Of a DNA stretch of 50,646 nucleotides, positions 49,904 to 50,646 are shown piece by piece. Location: positions 1-50,646 of the forward strand of contig VTPN01000006.1 of NCBI GenBank assembly GCA_008638215.1, written 5' to 3'. Source of the stretch: Pelagibacteraceae bacterium (GTDB lineage Bacteria; Pseudomonadota; Alphaproteobacteria; HIMB59). Made by a program: the position numbers and the translations under genes. Position 1 is the first letter of the stretch, and each line of letters opens with the position of its first letter. The notes beneath the pieces are model-generated. The model did no database searches, was not told the origin of the DNA, and saw only the letters and a list, made by a program, of their open reading frames with translations.

Positions 49904-50646
49904 ATGTATATTAACTACGTGAACAATATCCCTGAGTATACCGTAACTCAACTGAATAGATCAATTAAAGAATTATTAGAAGATAAATTTGATTACATAA
50001 AATTAATAGGTGAGTCTGGTCCAATCACAGTTGCGAGTTCAGGTCATGTTTATTTTTCTATTAAAGAAAATGACGAAGTAATTTCTTGCATATGTTGGAA
50101 GGGGACCCATGAAAGATTAGAAATAAAACTTGAAGAGGGAACTGAATATAACTTTTTTGGAAAAGTTACATCTTACTCCAAATTTGGTCGATCAGTTTAT
50201 CAATTGATAATTGATCAAATAGAATATAGCGGTGACGGATCTATTCTGGAGCTCATAGAAAAAAGAAAAAAAGACTTAGAGAGTAGAGGATATTTTAAAG
50301 ACTCTCATAAATTGATTATTCCCAAATTTCCAAAGAAAATAGGCATTTTAACTTCAGCAACCGGCTCAGTGATTCATGATATCATTCATCGAATAGAAAA
50401 TAGATTTCCGCTAACTAATCTCGAGGTTTATCCCATACCTGTTCAAGGAAAAAAAACTCACACTGAAATTATTGAATATTTAGATTTAATAGAAACAAGT
50501 CAGCAGAAACCGGACTTAATTATTTTTGCCAGAGGGGGTGGATCACTTGAAGAAATGATGCCATTCAATGAACCTGAGCTTATAAAAAGGGTTTATGATT
50601 TGAAAATCCCCTCAATATCTGCTATCGGCCATGAAACAGATTACAC
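49904..50646 (+). CDS. xseA: Exodeoxyribonuclease VII large subunit, 3' end cut by window
   Basis: Degrades single-stranded DNA in repair, with XseB as partner. The frame is open from ATG 49904 (or GTG 49919) to the window end, 247 codons. The N-terminal OB-fold region starts NIPEYTVTQLNRSIK and includes SGHVYFSIK; the catalytic domain begins IGILTSATGSVIHDI and contains FARGGGSLEEMM and AIGHETDY. The C-terminal coiled-coil part lies outside the window. Position opposite purD agrees with alphaproteobacterial gene order. Confidence 0.95.
   Translation, partial: MYINYVNNIPEYTVTQLNRSIKELLEDKFDYIKLIGESGPITVASSGHVYFSIKENDEVISCICWKGTHERLEIKLEEGTEYNFFGKVTSYSKFGRSVYQLIIDQIEYSGDGSILELIEKRKKDLESRGYFKDSHKLIIPKFPKKIGILTSATGSVIHDIIHRIENRFPLTNLEVYPIPVQGKKTHTEIIEYLDLIETSQQKPDLIIFARGGGSLEEMMPFNEPELIKRVYDLKIPSISAIGHETDY

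Noticed and set aside
1-50646. CRISPR arrays, insertion sequences or prophage
   Set aside because: No regularly spaced repeats, transposase, integrase, terminase or capsid genes were found on either strand.

Overview
The window is AT-rich (roughly one third G+C by eye), densely packed chromosomal DNA, probably from a free-living, streamlined marine alphaproteobacterium. Several gene orders support this: argH-lptM-lysA, lspA followed by a BamF-like lipoprotein, tadA/rluB/rsmD, purD opposite xseA, and metX-metW opposite a hisC-type aminotransferase plus tyrA. A SAM-II-type riboswitch before metX and a bacterial COQ7 agree. A lineage such as HIMB59/AEGEAN-169 is possible but cannot be tested from this sequence alone. 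There are no rRNA genes, CRISPR arrays, prophage genes, insertion sequences or obvious pseudogenes. Genes commonly overlap by 1 to 20 bases, and TTG or GTG starts are frequent.

Region 1 (1-12422) is a carbohydrate uptake and catabolism locus. A rightward set (xylose isomerase cut by the window edge, a HAD phosphatase, an aldo/keto reductase) converges on a leftward pair (Gfo/Idh/MocA dehydrogenase and a sugar-phosphate isomerase/epimerase-like TIM barrel). Divergent from that pair, across an intergenic region with TCATGA repeats, lies an ABC importer operon: binding protein, intercistronic hairpin, two permeases, a 63-residue membrane protein, two unequal ATPases, then DhaL and DhaK. Together the genes could import a carbohydrate, oxidise or isomerise it, and phosphorylate a short ketose. 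The actual substrate is not visible.

Region 2 (12425-26787) is mixed housekeeping: tRNA-Ala, an EamA exporter, rhodanese, Fe-type alcohol dehydrogenase, a nitrilase-family amidohydrolase, a flavin amine oxidase-like protein, PsiE, ung, gloB, a two-subunit Na+/solute symporter, a GST, a TSUP permease, and metW-metX with a riboswitch.

Region 3 (26958-39702) holds amino-acid and envelope genes: hisC-tyrA, plsC, ydcF, lysA, lptM, argH, a HIG1-like protein, an esterase, an HNH nuclease, COQ7, dsbB and a DedA-like protein. It also holds a manganese locus (transporter opposite mntR, with a promoter and a perfect palindrome between them), an iron-type ABC permease without partners, and a LysE exporter.

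Region 4 (39798-50646) runs tRNA-Leu, flavin reductase, ribF, ileS, lspA, bamF-like, pgi, and a non-ATG DUF6787-like gene. It then converges on rsmD, rluB and a class I amidotransferase. tadA, purD and the start of xseA finish the window.
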